Counted from the first letter of the stretch, positions 1 through 14,000 are shown. The stretch is DNA of 64,000 bases from Trogon surrucura (GCA_020746105.1 CM036658.1:32823099-32887098), one strand, 5' to 3'. Program-made: numbers and translations. The notes: generated from the letters alone by a model not told the origin.

Positions 1-3000
1 AGCTGTAGAAAACTTCCTGCAAACAGCTCAGGGTGCTTAAAGGCATGAGAGAGGCCTTCAGCCCTGTTTGAAGGTATGTTACCTGGGAGATCCACCTCCT
101 CGGAAGGGATGTCCAGGAAAGCATCTCCAGGGAACAGGAGGAGGTCCACAGAAATTAACCCAGAAGTAGCCACACCATAGCTGGAATTAACGAGGTTGCG
201 GTTTTATCAGTGGCTCTTTGTATAGTTGGTAACTCGATCAGTTGGTTTCTAAGCTGTGGCAGGCAATCAATACAGCTGATAAACAAAGTCTTGCAACTGA
301 GGATACGTGGGAAAGAAGTGTGTAATGTTTTCACCAGTTTGCTTAGCAAGAAAAAAAACCCCAAAACTGTAACAATGCACTCAGCTGGAATGAAGTTTTG
401 AAAAAAAAATTAAGGATTTAATAGGAAAAGGATGAGTGAATGCATGAATCATTTGCAGCATGTGAAACCTTGTTCCAGATGGTATTTAATTTTTTCTTTT
501 GTGAAGTTTCATGTTTTCTGATTGTTACTGCAATTAAAACCAGATTGAATAGCTATCAGCTTCTCTCCAGATACACCAATATTTCCAGGTTTGTGCCTGG
601 TGAAACTGTATGAAAGTGAGAAAACATTTGACCAGAAATAATGTGTAAGTAGATTTTTTTAAATGATATTAAGTGTCGGTAGATTAATATTGCCTTATAT
701 GATAAATGGTGGTGCTTTCAAAGTTGTTGGCCCTTTTTATTAAGTGTTTTACAAGCTTTCAGGGGCCTGGTATTTTTCTGGCAGCTTCACTGAAATGAAC
801 CAGGAATGTGATATTTGTCCCCTGAGTGCTAGTCATACTGAGATTTATCAGCTCTCTAGGAGGAATAGCAAGTTAAAGTTTGAAGAACTGACATGTTGTG
901 ATACTGTAAACTATTTCTCACCCATGGAGTTGGACCAACCAGAGCTGGACCACAGGCACATGTCTCCTCTTGTTTCATCTGCTTTTGTTGCAGATAGGAC
1001 TCTTAGATGGTATGAAAGCTTGAGATTGCAACAGCCAAGTACAGGAAATGCTTCACAAAGATTATTTCAGCCCTAGAGCTGCACAGAGAGCTGAAAAGGA
1101 AATAAGCAGAACATTAGAGTCCTGCACTGTCTTGCTCTCCTGTTACTGTGAGGAGGACAGCAGAAGAGAGCACAATGGCTGTTTCTGCTGGGAACCACCT
1201 GCTGATCCACACTAGGTAGGCGCTGGCCAGGCTGGCTGTCCAGAATGGTGAGCAATGCTCAGTCTTTGTCAGCACTTTTGAAACCGGTCTCATGGTGCAC
1301 CTCATGCCCTCCAGCCATTGATGGGCACTCAGTCTGGGACACCAGAAGTGAGAGGTCCAGGACACCTCAGGTAATGTGAAGCTAACTGAAGTTAACTAGC
1401 TCCATGGAAATGCATGCACTTTGAGAACTGCGTCCTCTGTACCAACTGCTTTGCTTTGCAGATCCACTCCTTTGGGCCACCCTATCTGTGTATCTCAACA
1501 ACCTTTCATGCCCCACCGTTCTAGAAAACTGTTTGCTTTTTCTCTGCTGGGAGTTAGCTCTGCAACAGACTGTTATTATTGCACGTCTAAAGCAACTACC
1601 ACTTATCATCATAAAAAAATAAAACATATGCTTCAGGTACTGAAAGATTTTTAAATCTGTCAGCTTGTAAACCAAGATGTTTTCTACATCTTCTGATGTG
1701 CTAAAATTACTGAGAAATGAGGACAAGTGCTTCCTCACAGTTTCTTTCCTATAAAAATCTTCAAGTCAGTCAGACCACACAACTACCTGAAGATTACTGA
1801 TGTGAATTAACATGCTGGCAGAGAACTAAACACCCAAGACTTCAACAGCTCTGAAGATCAGAGGTAGTCTTTATCCCCAGAATCTGTATATTGTATTTTG
1901 CAAGATACACTTCTGGAGAAGTTCACAAAACACTCCCCAAATCTTTATTGGTCAAACAAACCTGTGCTTCACTGCAGAATGTGGCTACATGTCAACCTGT
2001 GATCAAATTGGCCAGAGTTCTGTGTATCCCTACAGATTCTAGAAAGCCTGTTTTCCAGGGCCTCTTTCTGGCAGACCTTTGGTGGAAACATACTGAGGCT
2101 TGAGCCTGATTTATAAATGGAATAAAACAGGTCACCAGTTTAACCCTTTAGTATGTTGGTTTTGCATCTCAGAGCACCATGCCTGGTTAGCAGTCTTGTC
2201 TTGGTGCAGGCTGCAACCCTATTACACTTCCTTATTCCTACTTGCCAGGTTTGCTTTCACAAACCCTAAATTTGATCTCATCTGACTCCTAAGTGCTGTG
2301 ATCCATTCAGACAAAAAAAAAAAAAAAAAAGAGGAAGATCTCTGCTAAAGGTTGTGTGACTGGCTAGCAAATAGTTTCAGTATTTTTATCGAATTTCTGT
2401 ATTTGCTGGAATGCAACACGGCACAAGAAAATCTGTATGTGGCAGAAGACATGGAAGTGTTTCAGAAAGCACGAATCACAAAATATAGTTCACAAATCTT
2501 TTGTGTGGATAGATCTGGGAGGGGATGTACTCTCTGCTGTTGTACAAATTGGTTTCCTACAGGGAATGTGACAGAATAGGATGTGGAAATGGGACATCCC
2601 TACTCACAGTAGGATAGGGACAAAAGGTTCCACCTAAAATTAATGTGTGTAAAACAATAATGCTGCTGGCTACTAGACTTTGACTTTGATGCAGAAGAGA
2701 TCTTACCAGAATAAAGGATGTGGTTCAGCCTCTGAATAGCCCCTTCTATTAATAGTAAAAAAACCCCAACAAACTACTTCTGTGCATTTGTCTGTTAAAA
2801 AAAAATACAGTTATAAAAATCATAGCTTTTTGCAGGACTACTGATGTAGGAGATGCCTCTGAGGATAGCTTCATGACAGTAGTAGAGTTGGGGGGACATT
2901 TCTGATCTTTCTTTGCAGTGCTGGAACTGCAGGCTGATCCATTTCACCAACTTCTAAGTGTGTTGTTCTAGTTTCTGAGATGATACTGGAAAGATGTTAG

Positions 3001-3260
3001 GAGAACAGAGCACACACTGATGAATATGGTGATGGTAATAAGTAGATCAGTGAGAAGATGACTCCCAGGTGATGACAAGGTGAGGAGAAATGGAAGGAAG
3101 CTGTAGGGCTTAGAAGACAGGAGCCTTTATTACTAGTTTATCCATGGGATAATTTCTTGTTGATGGGAGTCTAGCTGCAGGAATGCTGAAGTTTTACTGG
3201 AAAGTCAAGATGGGAAATATGTGCCATTTATAGTCTATGGCATCAAATTATCAAATCTAT
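1..3260. other. Unassigned DNA left of the solo LTR
   Basis: No gene, CR1 or RNA recognised. Open frames are short and unlike any family I know. It contains the poly(A) run at 2313. Confidence 0.6.
2313..2330 (+). repeat. Poly(A) run
   Basis: Eighteen consecutive A. There is no retrocopy upstream that I can recognise. Confidence 0.9.
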
Positions 3261-3265
3261 ATGAG

Positions 3266-4055
3266 TGTCCTGGGTTTAGCTAAAAACCCAGTTCTGCTCA
3301 GTGGTTTTTATTTCCCAGTTTAGTCTCTTCTAAAAGGCTGCATCTTCTGAAGTCAGCAGCATGTTTTTGCAGACAGTGTGTGCTACTGGCAGTGATAACA
3401 CCTGATGTTTACAGTCACTGCCTGGGACTGGGATGCAGAAAGGCTCTTGTTGATACTTATTTCTATAGTGACCAAGGCCACTGCTGGCTCCTGTGGGCCA
3501 CGCTGGGGGTGCCGGGTAGTAAGAGGGGGACACAAGGAAGTAAAAGGTGGCACCTCCAGGGGGTAATAGACAGGACAGGTGACCAACGAGAGTATTCCAT
3601 CCCATATACCTCACATTTAGTATAAATTGAGTGATCACAAGAGTTTCGTCCCTTTTCTGCAATGGCCAGTGTCCAGAGAGGACTCCGTCTGGCCTCCTGC
3701 TTTTCATTCAGATCCTGAGTTCCAAATCCAGCTCCTGTATCCAGCTCTTGCTACTGCTGAGCCTGGGGCTTCCCCAGTGCCTCCTGCTCTGCAGCATCTG
3801 TGGGGATTGTTACTGGGGGAGGGAGTTTGGCTTGATATCGGGCTACTATCTATAGTTGCATATAGTTTTTTATTTGTATCATTTTTATAATTTCATTATT
3901 ATTTCCATTATTGTTTCATTAAAGCTGTTCTAGTTTTTCTTCTCTAACTAGTAAGTCTCTCTGCCTCATTCCCTTTTCTCTTCCTGTTTGGGGATAAGAA
4001 GCGTTTAGAGAGCGTCTGTCCGCATTAGTGGCTGGCCCAGCCCTAGTCTGCAACA
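3266..4055 (+). mobile_element. Solo LTR of an avian endogenous retrovirus (ERVL-like)
   Basis: The 790-bp element begins TGTCCTGGGTTTAGC and ends GTCTGCAACA, so it has the TG...CA termini of an LTR. It is bracketed by an exact 5-bp target duplication, ATGAG, at 3261-3265 and 4056-4060. A TATAAA lies at 3621-3626 and an ATTAAA polyadenylation signal at 3918-3923. After the latter comes a pyrimidine-rich stretch and a TTTGGGGATAAG motif that I recognise from the 3' part of bird ERV LTRs. These set the orientation as plus. No internal viral sequence flanks it, so it is a solo LTR left by recombination. A 5-bp duplication fits ERVL elements; the family name is an inference. Confidence 0.85.
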
Positions 4056-4060
4056 ATGAG

Positions 4061-4744
4061 ATACAGAGGGACATGTCACAAAAAGGAGGATCCCAAATTC
4101 TTCATGTCTTCTTCGAGGGTGACAGAAGCAGAGCCCTCTTGTCAAAAAAAACCAAACAACCCCACACAAAGAAAGAGGGAAAGCAGAGCAAGAGTTCAAC
4201 CTGAGAATGTTTGGGTCCATGCAACATATTTTACTAGTTTGTTCTGAAAACAGAAAGAATGATGTTAGTAAAGGACAGAAATGGACTGCCAGCCATACTC
4301 TTCACTCTGAAATTAGCCAATCTAGCCGTGAGACAAGAAGAGAGAGAGCCTTGCAGGCAGATAAACCAAAACAAATACCAAGGAAAACACAAGTACATTC
4401 TTGGAAAGTGTTCAAAGCTTCAAGCTATGAGGAGCTCCGTGCTGACAGTGGGTAAGAGCATGGTTTTGTAGTGATGCCACTCAGAGGAAGGGTGGCCCCA
4501 GAATTCTTCACACCTTACCACATGACAAGCCTTTGGGATGATCTGCTGTGGTGACTGTACCTCAGACAGTGAGCCAGTCAGACAGGTTTTAGAAAATTGC
4601 ATTCTTGGACTCAGTGTGGAGTCTAGATAAGACTGGATAAGCCACCTGTCCTTTTCTCATGGCTGGTGTACATGAAGTACCAGTATTATTCCTTAAATTG
4701 TCAGCTAGTGACTTCTGGGAAATGGTATAATCCACTCCATTACT
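4061..4744. other. Unassigned spacer between LTR and CR1
   Basis: No coding or repeat signal recognised. Confidence 0.6.
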
Positions 4745-5679
4745 CGGAGAGGGAATGAACAGGAAGAATTGGATATCTGTGTGTGGTCACACGCAGTGAT
4801 GACTGAGACGTGGTGAGATAGCTCGCATGACTGGAACGCTGTCATGGATGGCTATGTCTTTTTTTTGGAAAGGTAAGCTAGCAAGGCGAGGTGATGGAGT
4901 TGCTCTTTTTGTGAGAGAGGAACTGGAATGTATTGAGCTCTCTCTGGGGGCTGACAAAGAGCAAATTCAGAGCTTGTGGGTAAGGATTAAGGGGCAGACT
5001 AATATGGGCGACATTGTTGTGGGTGTTTATTACAGACCACCTGATCAGGATGGGAAGTTGATGAGGCCTTTTACAGACAGCTGGAAGTAGCCTCACAATC
5101 ACAGGCCTTTGCTCTTTTGGGGGACTTCAATCACACTGATATCTGCTGGGAATGCCACACAGCCAGACATGTTCAGTCCAGGAGGTTCCTCCAGTGTATT
5201 GATGATAACTTGTTGATTCAGATGGTGGCTCAGGTGACTCAGGAGGAGCCAGCAAGGAAAGGAATACTACTTGACCTAGTACTGATAAACAAGGAGACAC
5301 TGGTGGAGGACATTAAGGTTGGGGCCAGTCTTGACTGCTGTGATCATGAGATGATAGAGTTCGGGATCATGGGTAGTGGGCACAAAACAACAAGTAGGAT
5401 TGCAACCTTGGACTCCAGGAGGGCTAACTTTGACCTCTTCAAGAAACTACTTAGAGAAATCCCATGGGTTAGGGTTCTGGAAGGTAGCAGACACAAGAGA
5501 ACTGGTTGATATTCAAGAACCAATTCCTCCAGGCTCAGGATCAGTGTATCCTTAAGAGCAAGAATTCAGGCCAGAGAGGCAGAAGACCTGCATAGCTGAG
5601 TAGGGAGCTTCTGAAAAAGCCCAAGAAGAAAGTTTACAGTACATGGAAGAATGGACTGCCCTCTTGGGAAGACTACAAG
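4745..5679 (+). mobile_element. CR1 LINE, endonuclease region (degenerate)
   Basis: Translation gives CR1 ORF2 endonuclease motifs in order: TETW at about 4803, GDGVALFVREELECIELSLG (4890-4950), SLWVRIKGQ, VVGVYYRPPDQ (to about 5050) and MGDFNHTDICW (from 5117). LLDLVLINKE and the catalytic-region SLDCCDHEMIEF follow to about 5360. After that comes the linker to the reverse transcriptase (FLQAQDQC-like). Stops and a frameshift near 5085 break it, so it is not functional. It stops at the GGGGA array at 5681. Confidence 0.9.
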
Positions 5680-5680
5680 A

Positions 5681-5740
5681 GGGGAGGGGAGGGGAGGGGA
5701 GGGGAGGGGAGGGGAGGGGAGGGGAGGGGAGGGGAGGGGA
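5681..5740 (+). repeat. Perfect (GGGGA)12 microsatellite, G-quadruplex-prone
   Basis: Twelve uninterrupted GGGGA units (60 bp). Runs of four G separated by single A are a strong G-quadruplex motif on the plus strand. It lies exactly between the CR1 endonuclease region and a CR1 3' end, so it grew inside, or sealed, an internally deleted element. Confidence 0.97.
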
Positions 5741-6058
5741 TCTTAGTGCTTATAAATAGTTGAAGGGTGGGTGTCAGGAGGATGGAGCTAGTCTTTTTTC
5801 AGTGGTTCCCAGTGACAGTACAAGAGGTAAAAGGCACAGACTTGAACATAGGAAGTTCTATCTAAACGTGAGGAGGAACTTCTTTACCTTGAGGGTGGCG
5901 AAACACTAGAACAAGCTGCCCAGAGAGACATTCCTCTGGACTCCATTCTGTGTGGCCTGTGCTAGATGATCCCGCTCTGGTGGGGGTGGGTTGGACTAGA
6001 CGACCTTCAGAGGTCCCTTCCAACCCCTGACGTTCTATAATTCTGGGATTCTGTGAGA
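5741..6058 (+). mobile_element. CR1 LINE 3' end
   Basis: This contains the typical CR1 3' region in plus orientation: GAGGAACTTCTTTACCTTGA, AACAAGCTGCCCAGAGAGA, GGTTGGACTAGACGACC and GGTCCCTTCCAACCCC. It closes with degenerate ATTCTGGGATTCTGTGAG repeats. It is probably the tail of the element that starts at 4745, with the reverse transcriptase lost. Confidence 0.9.
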
Positions 6059-7505
6059 CAAAAATTTTTGGTGTACTTTTGATGAACTTTAATCCTTAAG
6101 GCACTTTTGTCACATCTGTCCCAAATGAGTTTCACTCATATCTTGAAGGACATCTATGGTTTGCTATACTTCCTTTACTGCTCTGGTATCCTACTGACTC
6201 AGTGTCATGTCCACCATTAAATACCAGTATGCTACTAGATCTCCCTCTTTTTTCAAGGATTTATTGCTAACACCACACACCACTCTTGGCCTTACATCAG
6301 TCATACCTGGTTCTGCAGGGATCACTGCACAGATCATACATTTCCTTATGGTTTGGGGACAGGAGGGGATCACATCCTGGCTCGACGGCACCACTGTAAT
6401 GCTTATATCTAGAAAAGTACATGGCAAAATGAAGGAAACAGACACAGCTCTTTCCAGGGAAGGCTCCAGTGTGTGTAACAAAAGCAAGGGCTCTTGCACA
6501 AGAAAAATAATAGACAACAATCATATATATGCACATATTTTTAATTCCTGTTGCTAACATTATGAATGGGTCTTGTTTTCTTCCCTGGGGTCACTCCTGA
6601 TGGGAATGAAGAATCTCTACAATCACAACTGCAATTTGAAACAGAACCTGAAACCTAGATCCTACAAGAGCTATGTCCTAACCCCTGAAATTGACCCTGA
6701 GGAAGAGATAAACCTCAAAGCCCAAGCAGATGTCCAACATAACTACACCAGGATTATCCTGGGCTCACTTACAAAAAGGAATTTTAAAATAACTTTTGTT
6801 CTGGGGACCTCATGGGAAGCTATTGGAAGCTTTTCAAATAAACTCAGTTTTTATTATCAACCCCACACCCATTTTATGGACGCTCTAAATGATATCCAGG
6901 ATGAACAGTCTATGTTTGTAGTGTTTCCTTTTCTGAAGTATCAAACCCTCCTGATTTTGATTACCCCTTTCAGGCACCCCCTCAATCCATCTACTCATTT
7001 AATATTCCCTCAGTCCCTCATTACATGAGTTTTTCCCTCACCATGTGCTCAAAACAGTGCCTGTGCCAATAAAATGCGAACTCTGCAGTGTTTATATCTG
7101 TAATATAACGAAGTGTTCTCTTCGCCTTTCAGATGGCTACTGTTCCATGCTCTACTTCAGCTGATGGCATCTTGGAGGTTATAAATAGACACTTCACACC
7201 AAAGGCTTTTTTTCCTGTTGTGGTTGATACACAAAGATGAATCTCGTGGAGAATACATGGCTTCACCTCTGAGCAACATCTTGAGTTTACAGCTACCCTG
7301 AGCCTCAGTAACATGTTATTCCATTAATCAAGACATTTCAAAATGCAGAAGAATGAGTAACAAGGAAAGCGAAAGTATAAAAACACAGAACGGTTTTGGC
7401 ATGAAAATTGGGAGGTAAAAACATCATTCCAGGGCTGGCAAAAGTAACACCCACATTGACCTGTTGCAGCAAACTTTTTGAGACTACTATGTAAAGTAAT
7501 ATAAA
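6059..7505. other. Unassigned spacer
   Basis: It contains a 151-codon open frame (6573-7028, plus) that opens with TTG rather than ATG and shows no motif I recognise. Treated as chance. Confidence 0.5.
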
Positions 7506-8071
7506 GTCATAGAATCATTGAATCATAAAATAGTTTAGGTTGGAAGGGACCCTAAAGATCACCTAGTTCGAACACCCTTGCATCCACGGATTCCCTCTGT
7601 GCAACTTGTTCCAGGGTTGCACCACACCCACAGTGGAAGAATATCGTCCTCATATCTAATTCAAGTCTACCCTCTTTCAATTTAAAGCCATTACCCTTTG
7701 TCCTGTCATTATATGCTTTTTTAAAAGTCCCCTTCTTTCCTGGAGGGCCCCTCGAGGTACTGAAGGCCACTGTAAGGTCTCCCTGGAGCCTTCTCTTCTC
7801 CAGGTTGAACAACTCCAACTCTCTCAGCCCATACTTACAGATGTGCTCCATCCTTTCTGGACTTGCTCGACATGTCCATGTCCCTCTTATGTTGGGGACA
7901 CCAGAGCTGAACACAGCACTCCAGGTGGGGTCTTACCAGAGCAGAGTAGATTTGGTGAACCACCTCCCTTGACCTGCTGCCCATGCTTCTCTTGATGCAG
8001 CCCAGGACACAGTTGGCTCTCTGGGCTGCAAGCGTACATTGCTGGCTCATGTTGAGCTTCTCCTCAATCAA
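7506..8071 (-). mobile_element. CR1 LINE fragment, 3' end and RT C-terminus
   Basis: The minus-strand 3' terminus (CATAGAATCATTGAATCATA at 7509-7528 on plus) is followed by the GGTTGGAAGGGACC box. Further in, translation gives the RT C-terminal region: [45 protein letters not shown]. The element is 5'-truncated at about 8071 and has frameshifts. Confidence 0.9.
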
Positions 8072-11000
8072 CTCATGTTTTACTGATATTCCTATTGCTT
8101 TTTCCGCATCTTGATCAAACTAGAGATAACATATTTCAAAGTGATGGACCCACAATGTGTACTTGGGACACCCCTCTTTTGCATGCATTGCATAAAAACA
8201 TATTTAGCAAACATATCCTCCAAACATTGCACAGCAAAGGCTGAGGCAACGTACCTACACTGAGCAAGAAGTATTCCCCTTCTTTTAGATTCATTTAGGC
8301 AGTTGTATCCCATTTACTCATCACGTTAATTTCTGCTCTATAATGATATGCAGGTAAAGTACGGATTCTGTAAAGGATGAAAAAGCACTGATTGAAAATA
8401 ATCAATTTGTGTTTTATTCATTCCTTTAGTCCAACGCTCTTTTCTCTGTGCTCACTTAAGGGTGTTGCTAACCCAGGGATTAGGCCCTGAGAACTTCCTT
8501 AAGCAGACAGCTCATTATGCACTCTTCAAAGGCACCTTTTTCTCTGTATCTGTGTGAGATCTTTGAGATTGGCAGAACTCAGAGGTGGAGTTGAAGAAGA
8601 ATCATAATTCATTATGATCTATGACTGATGATCTGAAAAACTCCATTTTTTTTCCTCTGAGTTTGTTTACTGGCATTATACATTGTGGACTAGCCATTAA
8701 TGATGTTTCTTCAACTCCTAGGAGAGCTGACTTTGCAAAACATTAAGAACACCAAGTGGAACCCTTGACCTTTCTGCCAAATCTGACTCTATTCTCCTTC
8801 ATCCTTATTCCCCTTTTCATATTTTTGTTGTTAGGGTTGTGAGTATTTTCATTCTTAAAGTATTTACTTTCTTACAGTATTTTCTTTCTTAAAGTTGGAT
8901 ACAAACAAGAGCACATTAGAACCCAAGCCTTTGCAATAATCTTTCCGATCTTATTTTAAAAGACATGGAAATCTGAAATGTTGAACCTTAACATCTTGTC
9001 TCCATTTGAATTTGGGAAGAATACAGGACAAAATGCAGACTTCACATCAAGCGAGTTCTTTCCACAAGTCTCTGGATTGGAGTCTGTGGCCAATGCTGTC
9101 ATAAAATACAGAGTGGGTGCAGACTAGTCAGGAAACAAGTAGAGACAGCAGTGCAATTAATATGGCATTATATGGGTGTACAGTATTTAACCATTGCTCC
9201 TCTGGGCCAGGAAGATGTTGTCAGACAGAAAAAGCAACACAGATGACAGTGGACAATACACCTTCTAAAGGAAGATCTGCCCTCATCCCTTCCATTGTGC
9301 TGAGCTTCCCTTAGATAATTCTGTTTTAATGGTAATGCACACCAAGTTACAGTGTTTTACTCCAGTCTCAGCTTCTTTTCTTCCCTCTGTTCACATTCTG
9401 TACGTTGTACAGAATCTTCTCAGACAAGTAGTAATTTTTTGAAAGAAAGTTAGGGGAAAGATCCCAAGCAAACCTGGTGGACCAAATGCAGCTATACAAG
9501 ACTCTATCTTTAAATAGAACAACTGCATATATTCATTTTGATGTTTTTTATTTCTCAAACTGGGAGTATTTTTGAAGTTTAGTTAACACAACTGCATCTT
9601 TTAAAAAAGCAAGTGAGCCAAATCCCTGGAAGCGTGCCACTTTTGTTATACTACTTAATAATTCTCCTTCACTCATGTAATAGATATTTCAGTTGCAAAA
9701 ATGTACTTTATTGTATCATAAAATGACAACCTGGCATCACTTCAACTATCTTAATGGTTCCTTGGTGTGGGTAGTGTGTAGCAGAAATAATGAAGCTTGG
9801 AATTATCACAGTCTTCTCCCCAAAATTCATTGTGTCATCCCTAAACAAAGTGGCATGATTGTAATAATCAAGAGCTAAAGACTTCACCATGGGGAATGGT
9901 GACTTCATTGTAATGTTATGACTGTCCTTCTGAAACTGCAAACAAGCTGACTGTTGCCCAACAACTGTGTTTATTGTTATTGCCATCTCTGCTCCCATGC
10001 CCTATTCCTTACTATCGTCAGAGGGGGTTGAATCAGATCGGTTCCCTGCTATGCCAGGACCTCGCAGCTCAATGGAGCTGTTGCTACCACAGCACAGGGA
10101 AGATAGGACCAAGCTAAAAGTTCATCTAGGAGACATCTTCCACTTGCACAGCCATCAGTTTTCTTGCCTGAACTCTTGTTACTTACACATCAAGTAGCAA
10201 AAAGAAACCAAAGTCTTTATCATCTAAGTATCTATCTAGCAGTTGTGAAGTAACGACACTAGCGCTCTGAAGGAGCCAGCAGGACTCAGGAACCAAAATG
10301 AGCCTGTTGCCTCAACTACTATCAAGCCTGCCACAGGAACAGTGTCTAATCATGCAGAAATGCCTCTCATGCCGAAATCTGAGGGTACCCGCTGTGACTG
10401 GCACCGTGGTTTGCCACACCAACACTTGCCATTGCCATGGCTATTGTGCCAAATGCAAAAAACTTTCCTGAAATAAGCAAAAGGGGAAAGTTGTGCTGTG
10501 GTGGGAACTGGGTGACAAATTTGGAATTGGAAAGAGGTATGGGATGAAGGCACTGCAAAGTATGAATTTTATAGGTAAAGGAAGGTCTCTATGCAGCTTT
10601 AATCAAGGAATATCATAGACATTGCCAACTAAGGTGGCATAAATTTCTGAGAAACACTTTAGAAAGGTTTAGCGTAGCACTGCTGTTAAGTATATGCGCA
10701 TTATTACCTTTTTGCTGGCTGATCTGGATACAGATCTCAGGATACCTTTACAAAATATTTGCGGACACTTGATTATTTAAAAGAAAAACATTGAATGTGA
10801 ACATATACAGCTGGCTACAGGAATTTAAAGATTCTCCTATTCCGTATTGTAAACACTGTCAGCAGAGTTCTTTTGTTTGTAATTGCAAAGGAAAGAAGCA
10901 GACAAGCAGCAAGACAACATTTCTGGCATTTTTAAGTTAAGAACAAGAATTCCAGGAATGATCCAAACAATCAGAGAACTGGAACAACACATTTCCAACA

Positions 11001-14000
11001 GGAGGGGTAAAAAAAAAAAAGAAAACCAGGAAATTCTGAACATCTACTCACTTACATGTTTTAATATATGTAGAAAGATTGTTGCCTCAAAACCAAAGGA
11101 ACAAAAAGAGTAGTGATCTAACATTACATCTTTTATGCTAAAAACTTCATGTAAACACACTCCTTTCAACTAGAAAATATTTGTAGTTGATTCCTAAAGT
11201 GTCTTACTTTTTCTCTTTTGGGTAAAATTGATTACCAGAACAAAATGACTACATTAGCAGAAAATGCACAGGTAGCACTAACTATCATACAGAAAATATT
11301 ACCCTCTTCCACAGCCTCAGAAATCAGGTCTTGACCGTGAATCCCCTGGGACCATCTGGTGAAATGAAGAAATCTCTGCAAGTGGAGAGTTTGCTAGGTT
11401 CCAGCAAAATAGGCAAGTAAAAAATAGCTCAGGGGTGCAGGCTCTGTGTACCAAAATAATACTAGGGACTTGCCTCTGGTATGCTGGTATTGCAGCTTTT
11501 TCTTCAACATTTATTTACTTTTATTCTACTGGGTTTTTACCTGCTTTTCAAGAGCCTCTCAAAACTGAGATGGCATGCTCCAAGTTGAATCCTTAGCTTT
11601 AGTCTTGTCAACTAGACAGAACTTCATAGGTACAGCTGTTCATCAGCATACCTACTGAAGCAGATCTTGCTACACAGCAGTGGCAGAATATGTGTGTATC
11701 TTCAGCAGCAAAGAGGAAACATTATTTTCAGTGAAAAATATGAAAATGGTACTTTGAGGCAATATAAAGTAAAACATTTCAAAAGTATTGGACTGTATAA
11801 TTACAAAATTATTTTAATTTTGAAGTATGTTGTTCACACTTAATTTTGTAGTAATTTTCTTTGAATTATATGTTTTTAATATCAGCTATGAGACAGTGAA
11901 CAATGAAATACCTGAATACAATTTCTTAACCTCTGTAATTAATTTACTGAGTAAAGTTTAATATACTTATTACCAGAATACGTGCAGTAATTCTAACAAC
12001 AAAAGTAATTATAAATAGATATATATAATAAAAAGATAACTTAAAAATATGTACTATAAAAACAAGGAATATAAAAACATATCTACAAAGCTTTAAATTC
12101 AAACTGATGGCTTTCAAGGTCAGCAAAAACACTTCGACTAAAGCGAAATTAGTAACATGTAGAAATGCTAGAAATTTGTACCAATTGGATTCATTACTGC
12201 AGCCAGCTCTGCACTTTCTGGGGATGTGATATATGCAGGCAAGAATGTCACCGCATGGCTTTTGGTACGTTATCAAATCTCAGCTCAATGGTATCGAGGA
12301 GGGTGCAATTTCATCTGGCACGTCTCTAGTGACAACACTGTTTTTAAGGTCTCCCTCCCACCTTCACTCTTGACTATTTATTCCTGCCCCTATGCAGCTG
12401 TTCTCCCCTCTCCCATGCTGAGCCAATGCTAGAGTCTATGACAGCAATAGGAAATAATATGAAAAACCCCATCCTGTTAAAGAGGAAATACGGAGAGAGA
12501 AAGAAGGGAAACAATGATGAAGTGTTGGTTGTGTGCTTTTCACTCACATTTAATGATTTATTTTCTCCCCTAAAGTCCATGTAAATACTGTCAGTGCCTG
12601 CACAGCATTGCTCTCTGAATGACCATATGTCACAGCAGTCTTCCTACTTTAAACTCTGAGAGCTGACAAGCCAGAACGAACCCCAGGCTAGCATAACAAA
12701 ACGGGATTCTTATCAGAATATTAAGATAGAGCCAAATTAACACAGGTGATAAGGCTTTGACTCCTAAACTTTGTGTTTAGACTCTGTTGAACTAACAAAT
12801 GAATGGGTTGCCCCCACTTCTTCTAGGTAGCGTTGCCTGCAGAAGACATTTGGGAGTTATAATATCATTAAAACAAAGAAAACATTCTCAGAGGAGCAGA
12901 TGGGGAATGAATCAAATCACCTTTTTTTCAGTCACATCAATATTGGTGTTTCTCCTGAGCCTAGAAAAGTCAAGAAAATATACTGTCCTCTACCTTTGAG
13001 GTCTTTAGCTGAGAAGCACTGTAGCAATCCCATATGAATTATCACTGATTCTTAATTTATTGTATGCCCTTATAGATCCTACAATGAATACTCCATCCAA
13101 AGATGTTTACACAGATTTCTAAGGCAGAGGTAACAATCTTAAAGAGCAGAATCTTTCTCAACTGAAGAAACATGGTGTAATGGATGGGTATTTATTTTCC
13201 AGCTGAAGTCTCTGTAAGATAAAAGGCTGTATCCCAATGCAGATATAACAGAGAATGGAAAATGTAAACCATCTGCCTGTGAAAAAAATGTAAAGGATTT
13301 ATGGAATGATTGGGAGGACTTCTGCGCAATGTATAGGCCATAGCAAGCTTTTGGTTTTGATCAAGAGACAGGATATGCTGAAACAGCCACAGACTCTTTG
13401 CCAGCACAGGGTAAGAAAAAAATGTGGAGACACAATTCTGACTTTACTGTATGTTTGGAGACACTTGGTCCTAGACCTATTCACCTCAGCATTTTACCAC
13501 TTTAGCATTTATCGTCTTAGCCTATTTAATAAAGAGAGCTTTACCCTAGTCTTAAACATATTTAAATAAACCAACTGCGCACACAGACTTTTTAGAAAGG
13601 TTATACAGCATGTAATGCCATAGGTGCATCAGAAGAAGGCCCACCATTTGGCTCTCTATGTATTAAACTGGCGTTGGTTAAAATGGACGTAATGGAAAAG
13701 AAAAACACTTTAAAATTGCCCTGTAAAATGGCTGGTGTAATCATCAGGGCCATTCCGCTGTTATACAAGGAAAGACAAGAAGTCTCTTTGGGTTCAGTGA
13801 TCCTACAGTTAATTCATCTGGGTTTGACAGGTGAGAGTAAGACTGCGGTCAGAGGCAGCAGGGTGATTTTGCAGACAGGAAATCACAGAAATAGAGAGTC
13901 TTGGGGAGAAAGCTTGTTCCGAGAGTTACATTGTGTTATTGCTATTCAGTAACCAACAAAGCCAAACCCCTGAGAACATAGCTAAGCTACACAGTTATAG

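Noticed and set aside
744..1076. 110-codon open frame on the plus strand
   Set aside because: No motif recognised and no gene context.
6573..7028. 151-codon open frame on the plus strand
   Set aside because: It opens with TTG, has no recognisable domain, no clear splice or promoter context, and is flanked by ordinary intergenic DNA.
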